From the NCBI GenBank assembly GCA_900547255.1, contig URGC01000032.1:1-23274 (forward strand): DNA of 23,274 nucleotides. Reading direction: 5' to 3'. Made by a program: the position numbers and the translations under genes. This document shows, piece by piece, positions 1 through 7,508 of this stretch. Position 1 is the stretch's first letter. Each line of letters begins with the position of its first letter. The notes beneath the pieces are model-generated. The model was not told where the DNA came from, searched no databases, and saw only the letters and a list, made by a program, of their open reading frames with translations. The DNA comes from an uncultured Eubacterium sp. (GTDB lineage Bacteria > Bacillota > Clostridia > Lachnospirales > Lachnospiraceae).

Positions 1-412
1 CTTGTGAAACAATAGCATCTATAGCAGAATATTCGTAATTATCTATATATTTATTGTTTTGACGTATAAATTCATTTTTCAGGTCATCTGAGATGCCGTC
101 TGGATAAACAATGTATGCACGGGTTATCAATGGATCTATTTCTTTCAGGTTAATAGTATCCCATTGGTGTCCTTTAACACGATCTGTTTTCATTGAAGTC
201 GTTGTGAATAAAATCCATTTTGATTCATCGTTAAATATAATAAGAAATTGAGCATAAAATTGTTTAGAGTTAGAATAATTTGGCTTTCCAACTCTATATT
301 CTGAAATAACCTGTGAAAGATATCCGTTATCAACACATCTTTTAAGAATATTTGAAAGACTGTTTTTAGCACTGTTTCCATGCTTTGATTTATCCCCATT
401 TGAAAATTCCAT
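1..412 (-). CDS. Partial hypothetical protein, N-terminal 137 residues
   Basis: An open frame starts at an ATG read leftward from 412 and is still open at the left edge. A strong ribosome site (AGGGGG, complement of 421-426) sits 8 bases upstream, which fixes the start. The protein begins MEFSNGDKSKHGNSAK and carries the stretches KWILFTTTSMKTDRVKG and AYIVYPDGIS. It has no signal peptide or membrane segment. It follows the cell wall hydrolase gene by only 28 bases with no terminator between, so the two could be co-transcribed, though their jobs look unrelated. I do not recognise the family with confidence. The alternating hydrophobic strands and charged Asp/Lys residues would be compatible with a nuclease-type fold such as a restriction enzyme, but that is a guess. 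The true length and C-terminus are outside the window. Confidence 0.75.
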   Translation of the reverse strand, partial: MEFSNGDKSKHGNSAKNSLSNILKRCVDNGYLSQVISEYRVGKPNYSNSKQFYAQFLIIFNDESKWILFTTTSMKTDRVKGHQWDTINLKEIDPLITRAYIVYPDGISDDLKNEFIRQNNKYIDNYEYSAIDAIVSQ

Positions 413-440
413 AAAAAAGTCCCCCTGTTAAAAATGTTAT

Positions 441-1544
441 TTAGTACATACTCCAGTCTGAGAAGAATACGTGGTCGCCAATCTTTAACTTGTTATCATC
501 CTGTGAACCTCTGTATCGTATAAAATACAGCGCATCAATATTGATTCCGCCCTCTAACGCCTGCTTGGCTGCCTTTACACATTCAGAACCTGCGCCTCTT
601 GCAAGAACAAGTGCGAAACGTCCACTGGTAACAGGAGAGAACTGTTTAGGTGACAGGATTACACCAGAAACTGTGTTATCAAATCTTGGATTGTTAACAC
701 GGTTGCATACAACGCTGGCTACACCGAGTTTTCCTGCATATGGCTGGTTGCCAGCCTCACACTCAACGATAGCTGCAAGCATGGCGAGGTCATCTGCTGT
801 ATATTTGATAGGTGTACCGCCATTGACATAAGAACTGTTCTTACCAGTTCCCTGCGCCATAAGAGCCGCGAGTCGTTCAGCTTCGAGCTGTTCCTCGTAT
901 TTCTTATAGAGAGCCTCTGTCTCTTCTATATTGATTGAATTCAAGTCGATTTTGTTCTGTGTATCAAGAATCAATGATTTCAGATTAGATGATTCCGCAG
1001 AAGCAGATTCCTTTAATGTGCCAAGCTGCTGCATGTCTGCCTCCACAGTTTCTCTTGCCATATTGAGCCTTGTCATTGAGTCATTAAGATTAACCATCAT
1101 GGCATTATCATATCTTGTAATCTGGAATATATATTCTGATCTTGAAAGAAATTCTGCGAAATTCTCAGAACTCAGTAATGAATTGATAAGTGTATCAGTT
1201 CCATTCTCATACATGTATCTGATTCTCAATTTCATGGATTCGTACTGCTCATCAATATCGGCTGACAATTCCTCACTTTCCTGTGTGAGCTTGTCAATCT
1301 CATCCTGCTTGTCCTCAATCTGGTTCTGTATATCAGAAAGCCTGCCATTGATAGTATCCATCTGGGAATTCATATTAGATAATTCTGACGACTGCTTAGC
1401 CTGCTCTTCACGCAGTTGGTTGAGAGTGTCTTTAGTTTCATCAAGCTTCTGCTGCGTATCAGCATTGGCAGCTACCCCAAAACACAATACCATAGATAAT
1501 ATAATTATAAATGTGCTGATAATTCTGTTGCGTGTATTAGCCAT
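441..1544 (-). CDS. Secreted cell wall hydrolase, coiled coil plus SleB-type domain
   Basis: This 367-residue protein has three parts. Residues 1-28 form a signal peptide that ends in the AxA site ANA. Residues about 29-245 are a long coiled coil rich in Glu, Gln and Leu, like the N-terminal segment of PcsB-type peptidoglycan hydrolases. Residues about 248-367 match the SleB / cell wall hydrolase family (Hydrolase_2): the motif VECEAGNQPYAGKLGVAS is followed by VVCNRV, with Glu263 the likely catalytic acid. SleB-family enzymes are lytic transglycosylases that cut spore cortex or cell wall glycan. With this coiled coil, a vegetative wall-remodelling role outside the membrane is as likely as spore germination. 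The start is supported by AAAGGAG upstream and by the promoter at 1578-1606. It is transcribed divergently from the ABC transporter and may continue into the partial gene at 412. Confidence 0.9.
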   Translation of the reverse strand: MANTRNRIISTFIIILSMVLCFGVAANADTQQKLDETKDTLNQLREEQAKQSSELSNMNSQMDTINGRLSDIQNQIEDKQDEIDKLTQESEELSADIDEQYESMKLRIRYMYENGTDTLINSLLSSENFAEFLSRSEYIFQITRYDNAMMVNLNDSMTRLNMARETVEADMQQLGTLKESASAESSNLKSLILDTQNKIDLNSINIEETEALYKKYEEQLEAERLAALMAQGTGKNSSYVNGGTPIKYTADDLAMLAAIVECEAGNQPYAGKLGVASVVCNRVNNPRFDNTVSGVILSPKQFSPVTSGRFALVLARGAGSECVKAAKQALEGGINIDALYFIRYRGSQDDNKLKIGDHVFFSDWSMY

Positions 1545-1577
1545 CGGCTGAGTCTCCTTTAGTAGTCGATACCAATA

Positions 1578-1606
1578 ATTATAAAATGTATTTATTTAAA
1601 AGGCAA
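1578..1606 (-). promoter_or_regulatory. Sigma-A-type promoter for the cell wall hydrolase
   Basis: Read on the minus strand, TTGCCT (complement of 1601-1606) is followed after exactly 17 bases by a perfect TATAAT (complement of 1578-1583), about 34 bases before the start codon. It forms half of a divergent promoter pair. Confidence 0.75.
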
Positions 1607-1642
1607 GTGGTAATATTTATTAACACTTTATACATTTTTAAT

Positions 1643-1671
1643 TTGAAAATAATCTAAAGTGAATATAGAAT
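1643..1671 (+). promoter_or_regulatory. Sigma-A-type promoter for the ABC transporter
   Basis: TTGAAA (1643-1648), a 17-base spacer and TAGAAT (1666-1671) lie 41 bases upstream of the GTG start at 1713. It is divergent from the hydrolase promoter; the two -35 boxes are about 36 bases apart in an AT-rich region. Confidence 0.7.
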
Positions 1672-1712
1672 GTGTATGTTACAGAAAAGATTATTAAAAT
1701 GGAGAAATAGTC

Positions 1713-4391
1713 GTGCTTGAGTTAATAGATATTAAAAAGGATTACGAGACTGGCGGAACGAAAGTGCCAGCACTTAAAGGGATTAATCTGAGATTCAGGG
1801 ATAGTGAATTCGTATCGGTTCTTGGACAGTCAGGATGCGGTAAGACGACAATGCTTAATATTGTCGGAGGACTTGACCAGTATACGTCAGGTGATTTGAT
1901 AATAAATGGCAAATCAACGAAGGATTTCAAGGACAGGGACTGGGATTATTACCGCAATAATTCGATTGGATTTGTATTCCAGAGTTATAACCTGATACCA
2001 CATCAGACAGTGCTTGCCAATGTTGAGCTTGCACTTACGTTGTCGGGTGTATCTAAGGCAGAGAGAAAGAAAAGGGCAGTAGAGGCTTTAGAGAAGGTTG
2101 GCTTGTCAGACCACATTTATAAGAAGCCTAACCAGATGTCAGGTGGACAGATGCAGAGAGTTGCTATTGCGAGAGCTCTTGTCAATAATCCAGATATTCT
2201 GCTTGCGGATGAGCCTACTGGAGCACTTGATACAGAGACATCTGTACAGATTATGGAGCTGTTGAAAGACATTTCCAAGGACAGGCTTATCATTATGGTT
2301 ACGCACAATCCAGAGCTTGCCATGAAATATTCAACAAGAATAATAAGGCTGCTTGACGGTAAGATAACTGACGATTCTGACCCTTACACAGACAGGGAGT
2401 ACAACAGGGATATTACGGTTGATACGGCTGAGACAGTTGAATTATTCGAGATGACCGAGGAGGACAGGGCTGCATACGATTACGCAAGAGAGGTCGGAAG
2501 TGCGGCTAAAAAGCACGCTGCAAGAAATACTGCAGATACGAAAAGAAGAAGGTCTAAGCATGAAGGGGCTTCCAAGTCGAAATCTGAGAAGGCAGAACGT
2601 CAGGCTGGCAAAAAGCAGAGGACTTCAATGTCATTTTTTACTGCGCTGTCACTCAGCCTTAATAACCTTATGACGAAAAAGACAAGAACGCTTCTCACAG
2701 CATTTGCAGGAAGCATAGGTATTATCGGTATTGCGCTTATCCTTGCTATATCTAATGGTATTCAGGAATATATCGACAGGGTTCAGAGAGATACGCTGTC
2801 GAGCTATCCTATAACAATCCAGACAGAGAGTATAGATGTCAGCAGCATGATTGAGAACATGACCGGACAGAAGGATAAAGAGATAACCCATGACAAGGAT
2901 AAAATATATTCTAATAATATAATGACTGATATGGTTAATTCGATGGTTGCGGAGGCTAACAGCAACAATCTTACCAAGTTCAGGACATATATTGAGGACA
3001 GAAGAGATGAATTGAACCAGTATGTCAGCGATATCAAATATTCGTATGATGTTCCGCTATACATTTATTCAGCAGACACATCTAATGGAGCTGTCCAGCT
3101 CAATCCGGGAACTATGATGGAGAGCATGGGAATGGGCTCAAGCCAGAAAAGCAGCAATTCTGTGATGACATCTGGAATGATGAACAGCAGTGTGTGGAAC
3201 CAGCTTCTTGATAATCAGGAGCTTCTCGATGAGCAGTATGACGTTGTTGCTGGAAGCTGGCCATCTGATTACAATGAGGTGGTTCTTATTGTTGATGAGA
3301 ATAACGAGATTGTGGATTACACATTGTATTCGTTAGGATTTAAGGACCCGCACGAGGTAAAGACTATTTTTAAAAATGTCTATGCAGGGCAGAGTTATGA
3401 TACAGATAATATAGAACTTTCTTATGATGATGTTCTGAATCATGAGTTTAAGCTTGTGTATCCGACACAGTTTTATCAGTATAATTCCAAGACCGGGACA
3501 TGGGACGACTATACAAAAGACGATGTATACATGAAAAAGATTGTAGATGGAGCTGAGTCTATTAAAATATCAGGAATCATACGTCCTAATCCTGATGCGG
3601 TCAACACTTCTATATCGAATGGAATAGGTTATACAAGAGAGCTAATGCTTCACATAATTGATAGGGTTAACCAGACAGAGATTGTGAAGAAGCAGCAGGC
3701 AAACAAGGATGTTGATATATTTACAGGTGTGCCGTTTGATAATACGAAGGATACCAAGACAACGGATGCAACATATGAATCCAACAAGAAGAAGCTTGGA
3801 ATAACATCACAGGAGACTCCATCACAGATTGATATATATTGTAAGGGTTTTGAGTCAAAGGAGCATATATCAGACTTTATAACACAGTACAACAAAGAGG
3901 TTGATGATGATGGAAGAAGTGAGGATGAGATAAGTTACACAGATTATGTGGGAATTATCATGTCGTCAGTAAGTATGATTATAACAGCTATATCATCAGT
4001 GCTCATTGCATTTGTGGCAATATCGCTTGTAGTTTCTTCAATAATGGTTGGAATTATCACATATATCTCAGTTCTTGAGAGAACGAAGGAGATTGGTATT
4101 CTTAGAAGTATAGGTGCATCTAAGAAGGATGTTAAGAGAGTGTTCAATGCAGAGACAATGATTGAGGGATTTGTCTCAGGAGCCATGGGAATAATCATAA
4201 CGCTTATCCTGTGTATACCAGCTAATATCATTATTAAAAATATTACAGATATATCTAATCTTGCAAAACTGCCGGTTGCTGGGGCTGTGATACTTATTGT
4301 TATAAGTGTCCTGCTCACAACGATAGCAGGACTTATGCCAGCATCTATGGCGGCTAAGAAAGACCCTGTTATTGCGCTCCGTACAGAATAA
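1713..4391 (+). CDS. ABC transporter, ATPase fused to FtsX/MacB-type permease
   Basis: This 892-residue protein fuses a LolD/MacB-type ATPase to a permease. The ATPase shows Walker A GQSGCGKT (38-45), Q-loop Gln90, signature MSGGQ (142-146) and Walker B ILLADE (162-167). A basic linker rich in Lys, Arg and Ala (about 255-305) follows. The first membrane helix is at about 325-350, then a large extracellular domain of roughly 400 residues, then three C-terminal helices (about 752-785, 815-845, 850-880) of the FtsX type with the usual ERTKEIGILRSIGAS loop. Such proteins are mechanotransmission-type exporters or act in lipoprotein or antimicrobial peptide handling; the substrate cannot be read from sequence. 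The start is GTG, chosen from GGAG at 1701-1704 and the promoter upstream. No separate partner is encoded nearby, so it likely works as a homodimer. The fusion order (ATPase first) is common in Clostridia. Confidence 0.92.
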   Translation: MLELIDIKKDYETGGTKVPALKGINLRFRDSEFVSVLGQSGCGKTTMLNIVGGLDQYTSGDLIINGKSTKDFKDRDWDYYRNNSIGFVFQSYNLIPHQTVLANVELALTLSGVSKAERKKRAVEALEKVGLSDHIYKKPNQMSGGQMQRVAIARALVNNPDILLADEPTGALDTETSVQIMELLKDISKDRLIIMVTHNPELAMKYSTRIIRLLDGKITDDSDPYTDREYNRDITVDTAETVELFEMTEEDRAAYDYAREVGSAAKKHAARNTADTKRRRSKHEGASKSKSEKAERQAGKKQRTSMSFFTALSLSLNNLMTKKTRTLLTAFAGSIGIIGIALILAISNGIQEYIDRVQRDTLSSYPITIQTESIDVSSMIENMTGQKDKEITHDKDKIYSNNIMTDMVNSMVAEANSNNLTKFRTYIEDRRDELNQYVSDIKYSYDVPLYIYSADTSNGAVQLNPGTMMESMGMGSSQKSSNSVMTSGMMNSSVWNQLLDNQELLDEQYDVVAGSWPSDYNEVVLIVDENNEIVDYTLYSLGFKDPHEVKTIFKNVYAGQSYDTDNIELSYDDVLNHEFKLVYPTQFYQYNSKTGTWDDYTKDDVYMKKIVDGAESIKISGIIRPNPDAVNTSISNGIGYTRELMLHIIDRVNQTEIVKKQQANKDVDIFTGVPFDNTKDTKTTDATYESNKKKLGITSQETPSQIDIYCKGFESKEHISDFITQYNKEVDDDGRSEDEISYTDYVGIIMSSVSMIITAISSVLIAFVAISLVVSSIMVGIITYISVLERTKEIGILRSIGASKKDVKRVFNAETMIEGFVSGAMGIIITLILCIPANIIIKNITDISNLAKLPVAGAVILIVISVLLTTIAGLMPASMAAKKDPVIALRTE

Positions 4392-4408
4392 GAAACATTT
4401 TAATAAGT

Positions 4409-4454
4409 CTGGCGGCATACAGATGCCATAAATTTATCATCTGTTTGTCGCTGG
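4409..4454 (+). terminator. Probable terminator hairpin after the ABC gene
   Basis: A 17-position imperfect stem pairs 4409-4425 with 4438-4454, with three G-T wobbles, one T-T mismatch and a 12-base loop. A short T run follows (4457-4460). It ends on the -35 region of the next promoter, so the two signals are compact. Confidence 0.5.
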
Positions 4455-4482
4455 ACTTTTATAGTTTAGTGTGGTAAACTAT
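4452..4482 (+). promoter_or_regulatory. yerC promoter with overlapping 8-bp dyad operator
   Basis: TGGACT (4452-4457), a 17-base spacer and TAAACT (4475-4480) form a moderate promoter. A perfect dyad, ATAGTTTA (4461-4468) and TAAACTAT (4475-4482) separated by 6 bases, covers the spacer and -10. The half-sites resemble the ACTAGTT half-sites of TrpR operators, and the downstream gene is a TrpR-like protein, so self-regulation is a reasonable inference. Confidence 0.5.
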
Positions 4483-4510
4483 TAACAATGTTTGATTTTG
4501 GGGGTGCGAT

Positions 4511-4822
4511 GTGAATAAAAAGCTGGATAATAAATCAGTGGATTTATTTTTTGATGCAATATTGAGCCTTGAGAATAAGGAACAGTGCTATGATTTCTTC
4601 GAAGACGTGTGCACGATTAATGAGATACTATCGTTCTCACAGCGTTTTGAAGTGGCAAAGATGTTAAGAGAAGGCAGGACTTATCTTGAGATAGCCCAAC
4701 TTACAGGAGCATCTACAGCAACGATTAGCCGTGTCAACAGGTCGCTTAACTATGGTAATGACAGTTATGACAGAATATTTGAAAGCATGGGCGTAACCGA
4801 CAAAAACAAGAAAACAGAATAA
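4511..4822 (+). CDS. yerC: YerC/YecD family TrpR-like DNA-binding protein
   Basis: This 103-residue helical protein matches the TrpR-related YerC/YecD family: the segment TINEILSFSQRFEVAKML, followed by a helix-turn-helix at about 56-79 ending in GASTATISRVNRSL, is the family core. TrpR itself binds palindromic operators as a dimer. The role of YerC members is poorly known, and a ligand is not evident. The start is GTG, with GGGGG at 4500-4504 as ribosome site. In Bacillus subtilis yerC lies near pcrA; here pcrA is about 2.7 kb downstream, so loose conservation of the neighbourhood is visible. The promoter region contains a dyad that could be its own operator. It ends at the strong bidirectional terminator. 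Confidence 0.88.
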   Translation: MNKKLDNKSVDLFFDAILSLENKEQCYDFFEDVCTINEILSFSQRFEVAKMLREGRTYLEIAQLTGASTATISRVNRSLNYGNDSYDRIFESMGVTDKNKKTE

Positions 4823-4826
4823 AGAC

Positions 4827-4870
4827 AAAATAAGAGTGGTGCACCTTATAAAGTGCACCACTCTTATTTT
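4827..4870. terminator. Bidirectional intrinsic terminator, 18-bp perfect stem
   Basis: Positions 4827-4844 and 4853-4870 are perfectly complementary over 18 bp with an 8-base loop; A4 and T4 tracts flank the GC-rich core, so it works in both directions. It separates convergent yerC and the DUF1836 gene. The stop codon of the latter (complement of 4864-4866) lies inside the stem. Confidence 0.92.
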
Positions 4871-5532
4871 GCTTTAGGGTCTTTCTTAGATGCTGACTTG
4901 TTCTTGGAGCCTGATGTGGACTTGTCATCCTCAGGCGCATGCTTGGCAGAGTAATCATCTATAAGTGACTCGATTATGTTCTTTTTAAGATATACGTCAA
5001 AGCTTAAAAGTGAAACTAATGAGAACAGTTCAAGAAACTCTTTCTCGTCCTCATCTTCAACGTAAGAAAATGCATTCTGTGCAAGCTGTGACTTGCGGAG
5101 AACATCCTTCGACAATTCTGAAAGTTGTGATTTGCACATATCATGAATCTCTGAGTAGAGATGCTCCATATTAGGTATGCCATCAGTTTCAAAACAACTG
5201 TCAGTAAGCGGATTGATAAGCTTCTGGATATCGCTTATAGACAGGATGTTCTTGAAATAATATATGAATGCGAGAACATATATATGGTCTCTTGAATATT
5301 TTTTCTTAACAGGTGGTGGAAGGAGATCATTCTTAGTATAGTTGTTAATCATTGTCTTAGTGAGAATCTTATCGTCCTCATGACGCTTGCTTTCACTAAG
5401 ATGTTCATCCATAAATGTCGTGACCTGATCCATATAGAGATTGATATTAGGAACCTCTCCGGGCTTAATGTAGTTAAGTCTAGCCAGCTTTCTTAATACA
5501 GAAGTGATAATTTCTGATTTATCTTCGCTCAT
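4864..5532 (-). CDS. DUF1836 domain protein
   Basis: This 222-residue cytosolic protein has the DUF1836 signature: NINLYMDQVTTFMDEHL, then LTKTMINNYTKNDLLPPP and KKKYSRDHIYVLAFIYYFK. The family often resembles MerR-like winged helices in its N-terminal half and is thought to be regulatory, but no function is established. The C-terminal tail (about the last 25 residues) is Lys/Ser rich and probably disordered. I chose the ATG at 5532, eleven codons inside the longest frame, because AAAGGAG lies about 10 bases upstream, whereas the longer start has no ribosome site. It is convergent with yerC and divergent from pspA, so it is likely monocistronic. The stop codon sits in the shared terminator. 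Confidence 0.85.
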   Translation of the reverse strand: MSEDKSEIITSVLRKLARLNYIKPGEVPNINLYMDQVTTFMDEHLSESKRHEDDKILTKTMINNYTKNDLLPPPVKKKYSRDHIYVLAFIYYFKNILSISDIQKLINPLTDSCFETDGIPNMEHLYSEIHDMCKSQLSELSKDVLRKSQLAQNAFSYVEDEDEKEFLELFSLVSLLSFDVYLKKNIIESLIDDYSAKHAPEDDKSTSGSKNKSASKKDPKAK

Positions 5533-5609
5533 GTCTTGCAATCTCCTTTCAAATACACATAACACATTATATAGTATTAAAAACTAGATGGCAAGCATAA
5601 ACTTTTATC

Positions 5610-5638
5610 GTGACAAATATTGTGGAATATAATATAAT
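5610..5638 (+). promoter_or_regulatory. pspA promoter, sigma-A-like
   Basis: GTGACA (5610-5615), a 17-base spacer and TATAAT (5633-5638) sit 63 bases before the pspA start. The boxes are of housekeeping type; I see no extracytoplasmic sigma (SigW-type AAC/CGT) pattern, although Bacillus pspA is SigW controlled. Confidence 0.7.
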
Positions 5639-5701
5639 GGTAAAGACGTGTGATGCGTCGATAATAACAATACATATATGAATATATGGGAGGATTCAGC
5701 G

Positions 5702-6385
5702 ATGGGGATTTTAACAAGATTTAAGGATATTATGGCTTCTAATATTAATGCACTTCTTGATAAGTGTGAGGATCCAGAGAAGATGATTGATCAGTATATG
5801 AGAAATTTAGAGAGCGACCTTGGCAAGGTTAAGGCTGAGACAGCTTCTGTTATGGCTGAGGAGACAAGAGCTAAGAGAGAGTTAGACGATTGCAATGAGC
5901 AGATTGCAAAGATGCAGTCATATGCAGAGAAGGCTCTTTTAGCTGGCAATGAGAATGATGCAAGAAGCTTCCTTGAGAAGAAGCAGCAGCTTACAACAAC
6001 ACAGGCTTCACTTCAGAAGGCATATGATATTGCCAGGGATAATTCAACTAAGATGCGCCAGATGCATGATAAGCTTGTTAAGGATATGGAGAGCTTAGAG
6101 GCTAGAAGAACAGCAATCAAGGCAACTATGAAGGCTGCTAAGGCACAGGAGAGAATCAACGAGGTTGGTTCAAGCTTCAAGGGTGCTGGCAATAATATGG
6201 AAGCATTTGACCGCATGGAAGCTAAGGCTAACAAGATGCTTGATGAGGCTAATGCTATGGCAGAGCTTAACAAATCAGCATCAGATGCTGATATCGATAC
6301 ACTTGCAGCTAAGTATGATGATAAGCCATCTACATCAGCAGTGGATGATGAGCTTGCAGCACTTAAGGCAAAGATGGGACTTTAA
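5702..6385 (+). CDS. pspA: Phage shock protein A (PspA/IM30/Vipp1 family)
   Basis: The protein is 227 residues from the start MGILTRFKDIMASNINALLDK. This amphipathic first helix followed by EDPEKMIDQYMRNLE is typical of PspA. The rest is almost entirely coiled coil with many Ala, Glu and Lys, as in ESCRT-III-like PspA proteins that polymerise on stressed membranes and help maintain the proton gradient. The C-terminus has DDELAALKAKMG, a common end motif. The ATG at 5702 is preferred over one 24 bases upstream because GGGAGG (5688-5693) sits 8 bases before it and the family starts with this helix. The next gene, an SPFH protein, begins 22 bases after the stop, so the two form an operon like pspA-ydjGHI of Bacillus subtilis but without ydjG and ydjH. 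Confidence 0.92.
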   Translation: MGILTRFKDIMASNINALLDKCEDPEKMIDQYMRNLESDLGKVKAETASVMAEETRAKRELDDCNEQIAKMQSYAEKALLAGNENDARSFLEKKQQLTTTQASLQKAYDIARDNSTKMRQMHDKLVKDMESLEARRTAIKATMKAAKAQERINEVGSSFKGAGNNMEAFDRMEAKANKMLDEANAMAELNKSASDADIDTLAAKYDDKPSTSAVDDELAALKAKMGL

Positions 6386-6407
6386 TAGTATAGAATAGAG
6401 GATTGAT

Positions 6408-7373
6408 ATGGGGTTATTTGGAAGACAGTTAGCCAACGTCATCGAGTGGGAAGAGTTCCGCGATGACGTTATATTCTGGAAATGGACTAACAGAGAAATC
6501 AAGAAGGGCAGCCGACTTATCATAAGACCAGGTCAGGATGCTATATTTATGTACAATGGTGTTATTGAAGGAATATTCAAGGAAGAGGGAAGCTTTGATG
6601 TAGAGTCAGACATTATTCCATTCCTTTCAACACTCAAAGGGTTCAAGTTCGGATTTAACAGTGGAATGAGAGCTGAGGTATTATTTGTTAATACTAAGGA
6701 GTTCACTGTCAAATGGGGAACTAAGAATCCAATATCAATACCAACACAGAATCTTCCGGGCGGATGCCCTGTTAGAGCATTTGGAACATTTAATTTCAAG
6801 GTGAGCGATTATGTTGCCATGATTGATAAGGTTGCAGGTGTCAAGCAGATATATACTGTGGAAGATGTCAGAGAACGAGTTGTTGCAGTCCTTGACCAGC
6901 TTCTTATGAAGTGGATATCTAAGGAAGGCAAGGATATGTTCAATCTTCAGGCTAATGCTATGGATATCGCTAATGGTATCAAGCAGGACCTTGATATGGA
7001 GATATGTAAGATTGGTATCGAGATAACAGGATTTAATATCGCAAGCTTTAATTATCCAGAAGAGATTACTAAGATGCAGAACAAAGCTGCTTCTCAGGCT
7101 ATGGTTGGTGACATGAACAAGTACACACAGATGGCTATGGCTGATAATCTCAGCAAGGGCGGTGGCTCTAACATCGCTGGCGATATGATGAGTATGCAGA
7201 TGGGTATGGCTATGGGACAGCAGATGATGAATTCATTCAATAATGCTAACAATGTTAATAACCAGAGCCAGATGCCAAGAGGCGAGGGAACTGTGCCTAA
7301 GTTCTGTCCAGAATGTGGACAGCCGACTAATGGTGCCAGGTTCTGTGCTAACTGCGGAACTAAGCTTGTATAA
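6408..7373 (+). CDS. YdjI-like SPFH domain protein with C-terminal zinc ribbon
   Basis: This 321-residue protein starts with MGLFGRQLANVIEWEE and contains the antifreeze/virion-core type SPFH region (about 20-225), which ends in EICKIGIEITGFNIASFNYPEE. SPFH proteins form membrane-associated rings and rafts. A Met/Gln/Asn-rich linker follows (about 235-290). The end is a zinc ribbon with Cys300, Cys303, Cys313 and Cys316 in CPECG and CANCG. In Bacillus subtilis, YdjI of the same design recruits PspA to membranes, and here the gene is directly behind pspA, so a shared envelope-stress role is well supported by context. The ribosome site AGAGG is at 6397-6401. There is no transmembrane helix, so membrane contact would be through PspA or the SPFH domain. 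Confidence 0.88.
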   Translation: MGLFGRQLANVIEWEEFRDDVIFWKWTNREIKKGSRLIIRPGQDAIFMYNGVIEGIFKEEGSFDVESDIIPFLSTLKGFKFGFNSGMRAEVLFVNTKEFTVKWGTKNPISIPTQNLPGGCPVRAFGTFNFKVSDYVAMIDKVAGVKQIYTVEDVRERVVAVLDQLLMKWISKEGKDMFNLQANAMDIANGIKQDLDMEICKIGIEITGFNIASFNYPEEITKMQNKAASQAMVGDMNKYTQMAMADNLSKGGGSNIAGDMMSMQMGMAMGQQMMNSFNNANNVNNQSQMPRGEGTVPKFCPECGQPTNGARFCANCGTKLV

Positions 7374-7410
7374 CAATCTGCAATCTTAAATATTTGCAGA
7401 ATTGTAAGAT

Positions 7411-7429
7411 TTGTTCTGTAACAGAACAA
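7411..7429. repeat. 19-base palindrome between the SPFH gene and pcrA
   Basis: TTGTTCTGT and ACAGAACAA flank a single central A, giving a perfect 9-bp dyad. It has no T run after it and a loop too tight for RNA, so a protein operator is more likely than a terminator. An imperfect hairpin (about 7373-7405) lies just before it. Confidence 0.5.
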
Positions 7430-7453
7430 TTTGCGGGCATGAGTTGTTTATTA

Positions 7454-7490
7454 AGCCATGGGGCGGGGGATTAGCGTTCCATGGCTGTTT
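7454..7490 (+). terminator. Possible hairpin terminator or leader stem before pcrA
   Basis: AGCCATGG (7454-7461) pairs with CCATGGCT (7479-7486) across 17 bases and is followed by GTTTT. It may end the pspA-SPFH transcript or lie in the pcrA leader. It is only 22 bases before the pcrA start, which leaves no room for a promoter after it. Confidence 0.35.
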
Positions 7491-7508
7491 TATGCATTGG
7501 AGATTAGT

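Noticed and set aside
490..831. Plus-strand frames opposite the cell wall hydrolase
   Set aside because: They are shadows of a gene with clear signal peptide, coiled coil and catalytic domain on the other strand.
7458..7508. Longer start for PcrA (17 extra codons)
   Set aside because: The extension lies in a hairpin region and precedes the usual N-terminus of the family; GGAG marks the ATG at 7509.
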